Assembly (NCBI RefSeq): GCF_031877795.1
Contig: NC_133938.1
Span: 10,758,920 to 10,822,919, forward strand
DNA: 64,000 nt
DNA from: Strix aluco
Lineage: Eukaryota > Chordata > Aves > Strigiformes > Strigidae
Reading direction: 5' to 3'
Part shown: positions 35,201 to 46,720 of the stretch, piece after piece
How positions within the stretch are numbered: position 1 is the first letter of the stretch
Layout: each line of letters opens with the position of its first letter
Notes under the pieces: generated by a model
Told to the model about the DNA's origin: nothing
The model's database searches: none
Seen by the model: only the letters and a program-made list of their open reading frames with translations
Position numbers and translations under genes: made by a program

Positions 35201-38200
35201 CGCGACCACACGCAGTCAGCTGAAATGGTTGGAGACTGAAGGCATTTTCTTCTGGAAAATTCTGGGCTGGGAGATGGAGCATCTCCCAGTATGGCACCGA
35301 TTTCAGTAAAGCTGCATTTGGGGGTAAAGACCCAGAGAGGGGAGGGGAAGGGGGCTCAGAGCAGGGCAAGCCCACCATCTTCTTCTCAGTCAGCACACAC
35401 CAGGCCATTTGGGGCCTGACACATAGTCTTTAAGAAAGTGCAAAATTAGCTCTTTTTTCAATATTCTCATTTAGAAGAAGTGAGAAATTTAGTTTCTACA
35501 AACGAACCACTTCAAATGATCCCAAATATCTTGGGCTTTTTTATAATCCCCCTGCCGCCCCAAGATTTCTCCTATGAGGAGAATTTCAAAATATTGCGTT
35601 TGGCTCCAGTTCGAATCAAAGCCAGATTTTGAAACCTCCAGATCTTTGCAAAAGGGACCGTCACCCTCCGGGCAGCCACCTCCCGGCCTGGCTCAGCTAA
35701 GAGACCTCCAAGAAAAACGCATGAGGCAATACCAAAGGATGCAGAAAGGGCTCTTCGCCCTGGACCCGGTGAAGCAATGTCCCTGCACTGGCCCAGCCGC
35801 AGGGCTCAGATGGATGTGTCCCACCCTTTGGCTCCTGCTGGACCGTGGGACATTTCTGCTCAGAGCACTGCCCCCATCCCAAGCCCAGGCTGGGTAGGCC
35901 CAACCTGCCCCCGGCACTTTGCCCATCCCTGGAGCATCTTTCACTGCCTTTCCTGGGGTAGCTGCCTTTCGGGGTGCACTCACAGCAATTTGGGCTCTCT
36001 GGGGGTGACTGGGCCTTCAGCAACATGCATTGCCTGGGGACCATAACCCCATTCCATGAATGTATTTTTCCAAGCAGTTCCTCCAGGGCTGGGGTTGGCA
36101 CATGGCGCCTGGCCCTTGATGGCCCGAGGATGCCTGGGGCAGCCACTCAACCCATCCCATGGGTGCTATCCTGCAGTGGGACCCTGATGGGATGGTGAGA
36201 GCCCCTGCCCCACGCACTGGATGTATAGTGCACACAAGGCAGAGACGCTGCCTCGTGCTCTCCATGGGCACAAGGAACTCAGGGTCAGTGGAAACTGGGA
36301 CAGGAATAATTGCTGGGGGGAGGGGTTGGCAGTGAAATCATGGGCTGCCACACCTGGGAGATGGGGGCATGGGCAAAGAAATTGCCACCCATGTCCTGAG
36401 GAAGACCTGTGGGGATGGAAGAGTTCCACACTCCGTGCTGGAGGCGCAATACCATGGGCTAAGGGTTCCCGCTGGGTCTCTCCCTGCAGACGCCTCGGCT
36501 GTGGACATGGACCTGTACGATGCCCAGACGCTGGCAGAGGCCCTGAAGTGGTACCTCCAGGAGCTCCCATCACCCCTGATCCCTCCAGCTCTCTACAGCG
36601 ACTTGGTCCACATGGCTCAAGGTAAGCACGGCCGGGCTCCCCCTGCACCCAGGACCTTTGAGGGGCTGGAGGAGCTTTGGGAAGCTCCTAGAAAGGCTCC
36701 ACAGCATCTCCAGGGTGGCTCCTGTCCCCATCCCCTGCCTGATGCTGCACTAAGGGCAGATCCTGAGAAGGACCGTGGGGAGCACCCCTCTGCACTGGAG
36801 CAGCATGGCAGCTTTGGGGAGATGCTTCAGGAAAGTGGCAGCTTTGCCCTGGGCACAGCATGGCCCTCTCCCACTGCAGTGCCTGGAGGAGGAGGTGCTG
36901 CCTGCTGGGATGAGTGGCTGTCAAGGCTGGGTGATGCTGGCCCCAGAAGAAAGCATTATTATAATACTTTGGCTCTGCTGCCTGGGAAATTTTTACTGTA
37001 ATCTCATTAACTCTTGGCTTTATATGGGCATAGAAAATTCTCTGCTTTTTCAGCTTAGTGCTGCTAGGAAGTGCCTTTAGGTCCCTGCAAGCTTTCCAGC
37101 CACTGTGCAAATGTATGAGACTGTCAAAGTTTTGGTTTTACTTGAATTTTTTCAAATAAACAGGACAGGCCTCATACCCATGTCAGTAGAGTCACGGTCC
37201 ATCCCAGTGGGCAGCCTGGACCAAACCCATTTCAAATGAGTCCTCACAGAGCCACTCAGCCCCTCCCAGCCTGAAGGCCTCATGGGGATTGCCAGGCACA
37301 CACCAAGCCCTCCCCCACCATCTTAGCTAGGACCTGAACCTCTCACCACCTTCAAAACCAGGATTTCCCCTTTTGCAGCAGCTCTTGTCTAGCTGCTGGT
37401 TGCTGCAGTATCTGCCATCCCCATGCATCACCTCCCTGTTCTAAGCCAGATTAGCGCTTGGGCAGATCATGCTCTTGGCTGCCTTATGAGGCACCAAAAG
37501 ATCACCTGTGGCCAGACCAGAGTGGCCTTTTCCTACTATGTCCTTGTGGGAAAAGGCCACAGGCTCTTTGTGGCCTCCAACAAGGCAGGAGGGACACACA
37601 AAGAAGATGAAGGATAACTCACACCCCATCCTCCCTGCCCTGCGCAGAGACACAGAGCCAGGAGAAATACACCCGGGGCCAGTGGCACCAACACTGCCTT
37701 CCCCTCACCCATTGGGGAGAGGAGAAATCAAAGGCTGCCTCTCTTCCAAGGATAAAAATGCAATTAGGAAGCAATTAGCTGGGTTGCCTCGTTAAGCAAC
37801 TTCAAAGGGAAGTGCCTTTCCCCACAGCCTGCACCAGAGCAGGCTCTGCTCCTGGCACGATGGGTGCAGGAGGAGGAGGAGGCAGGAATGGAGGCAAAAC
37901 CAACGGGGATTTCTCTGGGGCTTTAAAAAAAATAAATAAAAATACAAGTCTTTCAGGAGACAGCGCTGGTTTTTGGCAGTCTGCCCTGCAAGCAGGCTCC
38001 TTCTGCCCTGCTCGAGGCTGCAGGCTGGAAAAAAGGCGAGCTGACCACCTGCAAAAAGAGGTGGAAAACATCCCCAAATTCACCCTTTGGCTGTGGACTT
38101 TCCCCCAGCGGCAATCCCTGGGTGAAAAAACGTGCAAAAAGCAGTCGATCAGGTTAGGGGAGGTCTGGAGTGAAGCCGAACATCCTGTGGGAGCAGCTTG

Positions 38201-40039
38201 TTGGATACGGGGGCACACAAACACCCCATCACTATCCCAGCTGGGTTGCAGACTTGCTCGGGAGGGTACCCCAGACCCGCCACCTCTCCGGTTCTGGTGC
38301 ACCTCAGCCCTGAGGATGGATGCCGGGAGCTTGCTGGGCATCGGCCAAGCCTCAGCCCTGGTGCAAAGAGCCATGGGGAGCTGAGTCAGCCCTGGGCCGA
38401 GCCGGGCTTTGAAGACGGCTGAGAGCAACACAGCCCTGGGGACCTCTCCGTCCCCCGCAGATGAAAAGGCCAGGCCAAGGAGGGATGGAGGATGGCTGGA
38501 GAGCAGCTGTTTCTCGTGCCCGGGGCAGGACCATGGTCCCAGGCCGCTGAGCTCACAGCTCACAAGACTGGGGAGCCCTGGCCAAGGCTGCCAGAGGGCA
38601 CCAGGGACATGGGGGGGATGCTGGTGAGAACACTGTGAGGCTGTGGGACTGCTCAGAGTGCCCATGACAGGGGTCCCGGCAGCACCTCCATCATGTGCAA
38701 CACAATTAGGTGCCTGCTTGTATTCACATGGGCAATTCCATCATCGCTGGAAGTAGCTGCCCCCTGATCAGCCCTCCCTGCTGCTGCATTTCAGGGGGCA
38801 AGAGAGGCCACACTGGGAGGACTGCAGGGACCTTGCTGCAGCCATGACTGTAGCTCTCAGCCCAGGGGCAGCTTTTTTTCTCCTAAAAAGCCTTTTCCCT
38901 CCCAGCTTGCTTTTACTGCAGGGGAGGGCTGAGCCTTTAAATTCAGCAGATCTTCCAGCTGGTGGCTGTTTCCCCCCTCTGCTTTGCTTTGCTTTTTCCA
39001 TGGTTTTGCAGGGCAGAGCTCTCACTGTTCTCTGTTGGAGCAGCAGCAGCAGCAAGGAGTGTTTAGGTGCAGACCCTCCAGATGAGCAGCCCAGCTCCCC
39101 ATGCTCCCTCCCTGGCTGTGCTGAGAGGAAGAATGTGCTCATGTCACCCTACAATCTAATCTGGGGTGGTGTGAGAGGCTAAATGGGGCTGGCAAGAGGT
39201 GGCTGAGACCCCCAGGGCATCACCTCCGAGTGCCCTGTGCTCTCTGGAGTAACCCTGTGTCCCACAGCCTGTCTGTGGAAATGGATGGCTTGCAAAGAAA
39301 CAGTCAGGGGTTTTGGAGAAGAGGTTGAGTTCAGGTCTTTTGTGGGGCTCTGTGTGTAGTAGACACCTGTCACAGCTTGTGCCACATGTGCTGGCAGGTG
39401 CCGGACTTCCGTGAGAGGCAAGGGGATGCCCCCACCTCCCAAATTGACTTTTCTTCTCCTGTTTCCCCTCTGCTGCAGAGACCCCGGGCCTGGAGGAGTG
39501 TGGCCAGCGAGCCAGAGCCCTGCTGGCCCCCCCAGCCCTGCCGCAGCCCCAGGCACTGCTCCTGCGCCAGCTCGCCCGCCACTTCTGCCGCCTCTGCCAG
39601 GGCACCCGCCGGAGCCGCCTCTCGCCCCGGCTCCTTGGGGAGCTCTTTGGGGAGCTGCTTCTCCACCCTGCGGCAGCCAGGTGAGGTGCCCCTGCCATGC
39701 ATGGGACAGGGTGGGTGAGAGAAGGCTGCCCACAGCCAGGCACGGGCACACTAGCCCCCAACAAAGCTGGGCTCAGCCCCAGGGTGTTCCGAAGGAGGAG
39801 GCTGGAGCTGGGAGCCCCCATCCCAACTGTGATGCTCTGACATCACACCACAAGACATCCATCGGGGTGGCTGGCTCTTGTCCCAGGGGTGTGGGGTTCT
39901 CTGGGGAGGCTGAGCTGCTGGCACCCTCACGGACCCCCCCTTTCTCCCCACAGCACTGAGGCGAGCCCCGAGCTCCGTGCAAGGATCCTTGAGTCCCTCA
40001 TTGTGGCCAGTGAGGCGGCGGAGGTGCCAGCAGCCCCTG
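22886..40039 (+). CDS. PIK3R3: PI3-kinase regulatory subunit, p85-type N-terminus (SH3 + BH), six coding exons; 3' part beyond window
   Basis: Regulatory subunit of class IA phosphoinositide 3-kinase, which stabilises p110 and brings it to tyrosine-phosphorylated receptors. Exons 22886-23201, 27678-27773, 28020-28097, 36490-36621, 39479-39680 and 39954-40039 join in frame to 303 residues plus one base. Residues ~4-80 are an SH3 domain (ALYEY, GW at 54-55, DFPGTYVEY at 68-76). Residues 89-104 are proline-rich. Residues ~113-300 align with the BH/RhoGAP-like domain of p85-alpha ([34 protein letters not shown]). In p85-alpha the next segment is the PPKPPKP motif and first SH2; neither is in the window. 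The gene symbol rests on position beside TSPAN1/POMGNT1. Mammalian p55-gamma lacks SH3 and BH. The alternative is a relocated PIK3R2-like gene. Confidence 0.85.
23202..27677 (+). other. PIK3R3: PIK3R3 intron (SH3 to linker)
   Basis: Intron of about 4.5 kb. It contains AT-rich pieces near 25090-25150 and 26590-26650 and the ATGG simple repeat at 26936-27014. No other exon was recognised. Confidence 0.75.
26936..27014. repeat. (ATGG)n simple repeat
   Basis: About 79 bases of ATGG units interrupted twice by GGAGGG, giving a higher-order period of roughly 28-32 bases. Frames through it on both strands give runs of MDGW or SIHP, which are not proteins. Confidence 0.95.
27678..27773 (+). CDS. PIK3R3: PIK3R3 coding exon 2 (linker and start of BH)
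   Basis: It encodes residues 106-137: [20 protein letters not shown] and [12 protein letters not shown]. It aligns with the p85-alpha stretch [20 protein letters not shown] followed by LVEAIEKKG. The acceptor is catcacag and the donor is gtacgg. It is phase 1 on both sides. Confidence 0.9.
28020..28097 (+). CDS. PIK3R3: PIK3R3 coding exon 3 (BH domain)
   Basis: It encodes residues 138-163: [20 protein letters not shown] and KQALLA. It matches p85-alpha [20 protein letters not shown]. The acceptor is ctccccag and the donor is gtaagt. It is phase 1 on both sides. Confidence 0.9.
28494..28511. repeat. G18 homopolymer
   Basis: An uninterrupted run of 18 G at the start of the internal CpG island. 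It can form a G-quadruplex-like structure and its length may be misread. Confidence 0.9.
28560..29006 (+). promoter_or_regulatory. PIK3R3: Internal CpG island with TATA-like box and splice donor: candidate alternative promoter
   Basis: This CpG-rich stretch lies in the 8.4 kb intron between BH exons. TATATTAA is at 28917-28924 and TGACCTCA, one base off a CRE, is at 28931-28938. A donor (AAGAG followed by gtgaag) is at 29006/29007. Together these could start a first exon of about 60 bases. Transcripts would lack the SH3. PIK3R1 is known to use internal promoters for short forms; use here is inference. Confidence 0.45.
33584..33604. promoter_or_regulatory. Inverted pair of GATA motifs
   Basis: TTATCA at 33584-33589 and TGATAA at 33599-33604 form a mirror pair with a CT-rich spacer, inside an otherwise GC-rich intron. 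GATA-factor binding is inferred. Confidence 0.3.
36490..36621 (+). CDS. PIK3R3: PIK3R3 coding exon 4 (BH domain core)
   Basis: It encodes residues 164-207: [40 protein letters not shown] and HMAQ. It aligns with p85-alpha [20 protein letters not shown] and has the LPxPLIP signature of RhoGAP-like domains. The acceptor is ccctgcag and the donor is gtaagc. It is phase 1 on both sides. Confidence 0.93.
36622..39478 (+). other. PIK3R3: PIK3R3 intron (BH exons 4 to 5)
   Basis: Intron of about 2.9 kb with AT-rich stretches near 36955-37160 and 37915-37945. I see nothing else in it. The next intron, 39681-39953, is 273 bases. Confidence 0.75.
39479..39680 (+). CDS. PIK3R3: PIK3R3 coding exon 5 (BH domain)
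   Basis: It encodes residues 208-274, with [36 protein letters not shown] and a split final serine codon. This matches the p85 helices LQYLLKHFFKL and VLSEIFSPMLFRFSAAS. It is richer in Arg, Leu and GC than the p85-alpha equivalent, closer in flavour to p85-beta. The acceptor is ctgctgcag and the donor is gtgagg. Confidence 0.9.
39954..40039 (+). CDS. PIK3R3: PIK3R3 coding exon 6 (end of BH); last exon in window
   Basis: It encodes residues 275-303, [20 protein letters not shown] and EAAEVPAAP, and leaves one base for the next exon. It corresponds to p85-alpha [20 protein letters not shown] and the following linker. In p85 the PxxP motif and nSH2 follow. The acceptor is ccccacag and the donor is gtaaga. 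Confidence 0.88.
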
Positions 40040-41649
40040 GTAAGAGATGTGTGGCTGGTGGCAGAAGGGGAGCAGTGGGAGTGACATTTGGGGAGGTGAT
40101 AGCAGCAGGTCGCGGGGCAGTTTCAGAGGCGGGTGTGGTGACAGGAAGGTCCCCACATTCCTGTGGTGCTGCGCGGGCTGTGCTGGCTCCCTGGCCAGGC
40201 ACATTGTTCCCATTTCCCTCCCTTCTTTCTCCTCAAAGATACTGGTTTTGGGGCACTTCTTTGCAGCCCCTCAAAAGGTTTGCAGCTGTTTTCTTGCTTA
40301 ATGTCCGTGTCGCTGCTCTTTGGTCCCAGTGTGGTGCAAGCAGGTCCCGCTCCCCCATTTTGGGGGCTCGGTAGGTGTGGGTGCTCTTGGTTGGGGACTG
40401 CTGCGCAGCTTGTTTTGGTGAACAGTGATCTGGATGCAGTCTGGGAGGAAAAAAATACCAACATAACCATAAAATGGCAGGATGGTGCTTGCTACAGGAT
40501 CAAATCCAGGTTTATGATTTTTGACTTGCATTTAGTTTTCATACGTGCAGAATCGCACTGTGTCCAATGATGCACTGCTCTTCCCCCATGGGGCATCCCC
40601 AGGATGGGGATGAGGATGGGCACTTGTTCCCAACCTCTCCATGTGTGGGAAAGGACCCAGGAGCGTGTGTTTTTCTGCAGATGGTAACGACCCCACCCAG
40701 CCTTCACCCCCCAGGACTGCAGTTCTGCCCCTTTTATTACCAACACATGCATTTGCCTCCAGCACCTCTTTGCTCTTTACTTGTGCTCTGGTTGTTGAAG
40801 TCCCAGGTCTCTGCTGGCCACCTTCTCCTCGCTTCTTGGTGGTATCTCATGTCCCATCCGTGTCCAAAACCAAAGTGCATGCCCCTTGTGCCCTCTGCAG
40901 CACTCCAAGGATGGGAGGCAAGCAGTCCATTCAGTCAGGGACATACATGGGAGGGAGGAAGGGTGCTCAGTGAGCAGAAACCGCAGACCTTGAGGACCAC
41001 AGAGATCCATCCCTGTGGGATCCCATCTCCAGGCAGCCACCGAGATCCGGCTGTGTCTCCACACAGAGCTGGCCAGACCCCCAGGAGGCACAATTGCTTC
41101 CAGCCCTCCTGCTTGGAGATATGTCAGCGCTGGTCCCAGTGAATCCTGTCTCCTTGTGATGTATCTGGGTCCTTGTCATCACCCTGCCTCCCTGGGGGGT
41201 GGCCGGGCCAGGCAGGATTACGATTCTTAATATTCCTCGTAAATCAGCCCTTTCAGACCTGTCATCTTATTTATTGCTCTCCCCCGAGCTCTCGCCCACG
41301 AGTTTGTTGAGATCCGTATGTCTCTTCCACCCGCTGATCCAGATGTTGGGCAGCTGCAGCCCGGCAGTCCCCGGGGTCCCCACTATCGTCCCCAGATGCT
41401 GTGTTGTCACCGGTTGCCCCCACCCCAAACTGAGCAGAGGGGTTGGGCAGGATCCCAGGGTCCTTATTCCCTTTCTGGGCTAAAATCTCCCCCATGGGCA
41501 TGTCCCCACGTGGGTACCCCACAAGTGTGGGGCAGGGCATGGGGCACCTGGGCTTGCTGCCCCACAAGCTGCTTCACTGCAGGACTTCAGACAAGTCCTG
41601 CCACCTCCCCTCTCTTCATACCTAAAAGCAAGGATATTACTACTTGGCT

Positions 41650-41990
41650 GTCATCACATTAGGATGTTGGGAAGCTTAATTAAATGCCTGCAAAGCGTTT
41701 TTGAGAGCTGTGGATGAAAGGGGCTATATATAAAGTGGAAAGAATTATTATTAGCGGTGGGGTCTATGTCCCAGCCCCACTCCCATCGCCCTGGCCCCGC
41801 TCTGCCGCATCCCGGCACCGTGATTATTTTCGTGCATGTGTGGAGTTGTGGTTTTATAATTATACATGTAAAATAGCTATAAATACCCTGCAATAACACG
41901 GCGGGTGTGTGCACATAGCACAGTAATAGGAGTCGGTAGCTGACATGGAGGAAACTGCGGTGTGACCTCATTCTGACTCAGGCATAAATA
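41650..41990. promoter_or_regulatory. AT-rich motif cluster, candidate regulatory element
   Basis: Within GC-rich intron, this AT-rich segment contains TATATATAAAG (41725-41735), ATTATTATTAG and CTATAAATA (near 41876, a MEF2- or TATA-like motif). Such contrast often marks conserved enhancers. Conservation was not tested. Confidence 0.3.
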
Positions 41991-44667
41991 TACCTCATGT
42001 GAGCGGGCGGCTGGGGGGGTTTGGGGCATTTGGGGGGTTTTTGGGGCCACTTGCGGGCTGCAAGGACAGCGGCTGCCTTGGCAGCAAGGGTCATGTTTTG
42101 GGTGAGGTCTGAAGCTGGCTGTTAACCCCGGGGAGGCTCCTGCAGTGTTGGGGTCCTCCCTCTCCTATGTGTTCTGGGGCTGGTGGTGGAGGCTTGGATG
42201 TGAAAATCATCAAGAATAAAAATGTAAATTATGAAATCTGGTTTCTGGAGGGGCTGTCTTGGGTGGATTTGCTGTTGTTGAGTTTGTGGCATCCCTTCCC
42301 ACAGGCACTGCTCCTGGGGGGTCTCTGCAGCCACCCGTAGATGGGATGTGAAGGGGAATGGCATGGGATGGGTCCATGATGGCTCCTGAAAGCTCTTCCT
42401 GGTGACTGTGATACAGCACTAGGGTCGTGCTGGAGGTACTAGTTTGCATGGGGCCATGCACTGGTTTGCACAGGCAATGCCACAGATCAGTGGGAAAGCT
42501 GGGACAGACCCTGGGGCCAAGTGGCATTTAGGCCACCTTGCTGAGCTCTCCAGCAAGCCCCCAGCTCTGGGGAGCCACCCCCAGACCAGGGGTACGAGGA
42601 CATTCCTCAGCCCCATGGGGACCCAGAGGGGGGCACACAGAGCCCACAGCAGGACCCCAGAGCCTGCCGGGAGCTGTTTCCCGAGCAGGGTGAGGGGGCA
42701 GGGGAAAGCAAAGGGAAGAAGTGATGCAAATACCAGCTCAGCTGAAGGAAGATGACTTCATCTCCTTTTCCTCTCCTGGTGCTATTTATAGCCACTTTAA
42801 TTTACTCCCCTTTGCTTTATTATCTCTCCAGCAAGCCGTTAGCCCTCAGACAGCAGGATGCCTTTACTCACTATGCAGCACAGAATTCTGAAAAAAAAAA
42901 CAACACCACCAAAAAATTCCAAGAGCAGGGGTGGGAGGCAGGGAAAGGCAGCAGAGCACTGGGGGCAGGAACGTCACTGTCCTGTGGCATAGATTTCTGG
43001 AGAAAATGAGAGGATTATGACTCCTTTTGGGGAAAATAGTGAGAATCGCGTGAGGGAGATGTCCTCTTCCTCCTTCAGAGCAGTGGCTGGAGGGGACAGG
43101 ACTAGCAGTGCCAGGGTCCCCTCCTCACGCCAGGATAGGCACTGTTGTTTTGCTGGACTCTGCTGAGGCAGGGGCACACCCTGCTTCCCCAGGACCCCCA
43201 GCCCAGTATAATGCCATCGGGTGGGGATCAGGCTCCAGCACCCAGCCCAAGCACCTTGAAAACACCTTTCCAAAGAGCAGGTTTAGCAGACACATGCCAC
43301 AGGGAAACTGAGGCATGGCCTCCCCATGGAGTCACTCTCCCAGCGGCTCCAAAATCTGGTCCCTGGTGGGGTCGGTCCCCAGATGCCCAGCCCTGAGCCC
43401 AGCACCATGGCACCTAACACCCCAGCAGGGATGGAGGCCATAGGGATGTGGTGGGTGATTTCCCATCACATCTTCTGATGTGACACGCTGGGCACTTCCC
43501 AGCCTGAGCCCCACGCAGGCACCTCTGTGACAGCATCGCTGCCGAGCAGGACTGCCACATCAAACCAATCTGACTTTGAAGTTTTTAATTAACTTTTTTC
43601 CTGTTTGCTTTCTTCTGAATCCAAGAGAAAAGCCCATCCTCTCACTCTCCCTGGCTCATGTGTCAGCATGTCACAGCAGAGGTTGCAGACTTGGATGTGC
43701 AGGGGGTCAGGAGGGAGCAGAAGGCTTGCCAGGAGGGGCCAGCCTAGGGTGGGTGCAGACCCCCACCTGTCTGGCATGCTGGGGACCATGTCCAGGTGCT
43801 GTCCTGCCTGCGCAGAAGCATTCCCGCACAGCCACAAGCATCCCACTGCTTGGCGTGGCACATCAGCTGCAGGGTGCCTCCGGTTTGCATTACTCCTTGG
43901 TGTTTTATCCCCTTGGGGCTGCCGATGGGGAGCTGATGGAGGTTAAAAATAGCCAGGAAAAAAAACAACCAAAAACCCCTGGATGGAGGGCAGCATGGGG
44001 AGGCCATGGCCAAGTGGTCCCCTGTGCCGAGACATCTGGTCCTCCCTCCCCTAATCTGCAAATAATACAGAGAAAACAAATTAATGGAGGGGGGTGGGGG
44101 GTGGGGGGGCAGGAGGAGGAGAAAGAGCCAGAGCCTAGCCAGCTACAAGAGATAGGGAGAGCAGCTAAAAATAAAAGATCCCCGAAGACGTGAGGAGGAA
44201 CATGACAGGGATCCACACTCCTGCCGTCCCAGAAGGCGGCCTTGTGCCTCTCCAGCTGCTCTGCAGCCGAGCCTGGTGAATCTGGAGAGGGAAAAGCCTC
44301 TGAGATGGGCAGCAGCAGGGAGGCAAGAGGTGCAGAACCGTGCCATAGAGCAATGCTCCCACCTGCAGCAGAGGATGGGGGTCCCCCAAGCACCCAGGGC
44401 ACCCAGCTGGGAGACAACCACTGCCTGACCCACTTGCAGGCAGCTGGTGGGCAGTGGGATGCTGCTGGGAGACCCCAGGGGTGCTGCCTCCGCAGCTAAT
44501 TTTATCCTGTGTTCAATTAATCATGGAGTGGGAGTGGATTGCAGCATCGTGGCAGGCCCAGCCTTTGCTGGTGCCTCTGCCAGCTCCCCTGCCTGCCCCG
44601 TGCTCACTGCTGGGAGGGCTTGGAGCAGGGGCTGGGGCATACCCCCACCTCGTGATTTTGTGCTGAG

Positions 44668-44693
44668 GAACTAGGAGTGAGAACTAGGAGTGA
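44668..44693. repeat. 13-base tandem duplication
   Basis: Two exact copies of gaactaggagtga lie side by side. Confidence 0.95.
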
Positions 44694-46489
44694 CCCTGTG
44701 CCATGGTCCCCTTCCTCCGGTCAGCTTTAAGTCCCACAGCAGCCTAGGGACAAGGGGATGGGAGGCCACCCTCGGCATCTCCTTGTGCTTCAGTTTCCCC
44801 TCCTGGCTGGCAGAGGTGGCTTTTGCCGGTGGGGTTTCTCACTTTGCCTGTACTGCTCCAGGCAGGCATTTTCCCAGCACTCCAGGGCCCCAGGATGCCA
44901 GACAGCAGTGACACCCAGCAAGGGATGTTTCAGCCAGCCCAGACCTCTGCCACCTGTGGCAGCCTCTTTCCTGGGGGTCACCAGCTCCATCCCCTTCCCA
45001 TCCTCAAGCTCTGCAGGTGGCCATGCCCAGACCACAGCACAGTACCACCAGGCAAAGCTGGGGCAGGAGCAACTGCATTGCTCGGAGACCAGCAGCTTCC
45101 CTGGCACGAAGAGGGACCCTGGCAATGCCGTGGGGATACAGGGTGCCAGCCCCAAGGTCCCTCTCTCCCCATTGCAGCCACAGCCCTGCTCCACTGGTCC
45201 CAGTGTCGAAAGCATGGCACGGTCCAGCCCTCTCCCGTGACAGGGGGAACGGCTCCCAGCGGAAACATGGCTCAGCTGGGATTGAAACCCTTTTCCTCCC
45301 TGCACTGCGTGGCCGGAGCTGATAACGGGCTGGATAACCCCAAGCATTGTGTGTGCCGCCAGCCCATGACCTGTCAGGGGTTTTGCTGCCAGAGAGGAAA
45401 CGCCGCTGCTTGGCTGGCTGGATTTCGGAGGGAGCCTCCGTGTGTGCCAGCAGCGAGGCGCAGGGGCTGCTCTGCCATCTGAGCAGCCTTCCTTTCTTTC
45501 TGCTGGCATCTGAAGTTTTGGGATGGCTCTGTCAGATCTGTACTGGTGCAAGCCCAGGCCGCTGTGTCACCACATGCCAGCCAGCTCTCGGCTGTACGGC
45601 TGCGAAAGCTGCTGGCCTGGAAAACCCAAGGGTTCAAGGAGGTTGTGTGGTGTGGCCAGGGTTTGGCCCTGGGGGTTTGCAGGGCTCTCTGGACAGGGTT
45701 TTGCGCCTGTGACACCCCTGTCTGCTCCAGAGGGCAGCTCCCAGAGGCCAGGCTGGCTGAGCAAACCCTCCCCATCCTCAACAGAGCCACTGACTTTGTT
45801 GTCACAGCCCAGCCAGGGCTGGCTCCCTCCTTGTGCCAGCTGCTCGCCGAGCCAAACTGCAGGAACATGTGTGCCAGCGCATGTGTCCTCCCGGCTCCTG
45901 CCCTCAGACACTGTCTGGGCTGGAGTCACACTTTCTGCTCCAGTGACTGGCTAAACACCACCAGTGGCTTCACAAAAGAAGATGGGAAGGGTGACAAAGC
46001 GCTGGTCACACCGCCAGCCACAGCCGGTTTTCCAGCTTGGCATCAAAGCCAGGAGCATCCTCTCCTGCGTGGTGGCATTTGTCCCCTGCAGCCTGCCTGG
46101 CAGCAGACAGGCAGCAGCATGTTGCCCTGCTGCCCTTTTGGTCAGGAGATGCCAGAAAAAAGGGCAATGCTGCCCACGGAGGATTTCATGCTGGAGCAGG
46201 AGGGCTAAAGGGCGGCTGATCTCTCCGTGATCCCACCAGCACCCCTGGACCCAGCATCCCTCGAGAGCATCCCAGCTCTTCTTCAAAGGGGTGGGAGGAG
46301 GCAAGCGGCCTGGCACACACACATAAGCAGTTCTGGGGAAAGGCAGGAATTGTGCTTCCCAGAGGGAAAATGAGTCACGGGGGGGATGGCAGCGCCATGC
46401 CAGCAGCTGAGCGCAGGACCAGGATAAGCGGTGACTGTCAGCTGCTATCCGGGAGGTCAGGCAGAAATGCTCTCGCAGGCCTTGCCTGG

Positions 46490-46720
46490 CTTTAAAATCT
46501 ATTAACGTCATTTTGCCATTCGAGCCGAGAGCCGCACAGGCAGCAGAAACGTTCAGGCATGGCTCAGATCAGAGCAGGATTTCAATTACAGTAATCAAAG
46601 GTGACACAGATAAGAAACCCCTGGTCTATAAAGCTGCGACAGCTGTCCTCTGGCTCAAACCAGCACCCATCCAGAGCGGCTCCATCAAAATCACTGAAGT
46701 GGTACTAGGGTAAAATTGTA
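46490..46720. promoter_or_regulatory. TCF/GATA/E-box motif cluster, candidate regulatory element
   Basis: ATCAAAGG (46594-46601, TCF/LEF-like), GATAAG (46609-46614), TATAAAG (46627-46633) and CAGCTG (46640-46645) sit within about 50 bases of AT-balanced DNA in a GC-rich intron. Enhancer activity is inferred. Confidence 0.3.

Larger units (their letters stand above)
28098..36489 (+). other. PIK3R3: PIK3R3 intron (between BH exons)
   Basis: Intron of 8.4 kb. Besides the CpG island at its start it holds an AT-rich purine tract near 30845-30870, a GATA-type inverted pair at 33584-33604, and an AT-rich zone at 35410-35640. No further exon was recognised. Confidence 0.7.

Noticed and set aside
22886-40039. 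Naming the gene PIK3R1 or PIK3R2
   Set aside because: Sequence alone allows a p85-alpha or p85-beta name, but gene order with TSPAN1 and POMGNT1 favours PIK3R3. The decisive SH2 exons are outside the window, so PIK3R2 is not excluded.
44790-45551. 253-codon minus-strand open frame and overlapping plus-strand frames
   Set aside because: Overlapping long frames on both strands with no domain or splice signals point to chance in GC-rich intron.
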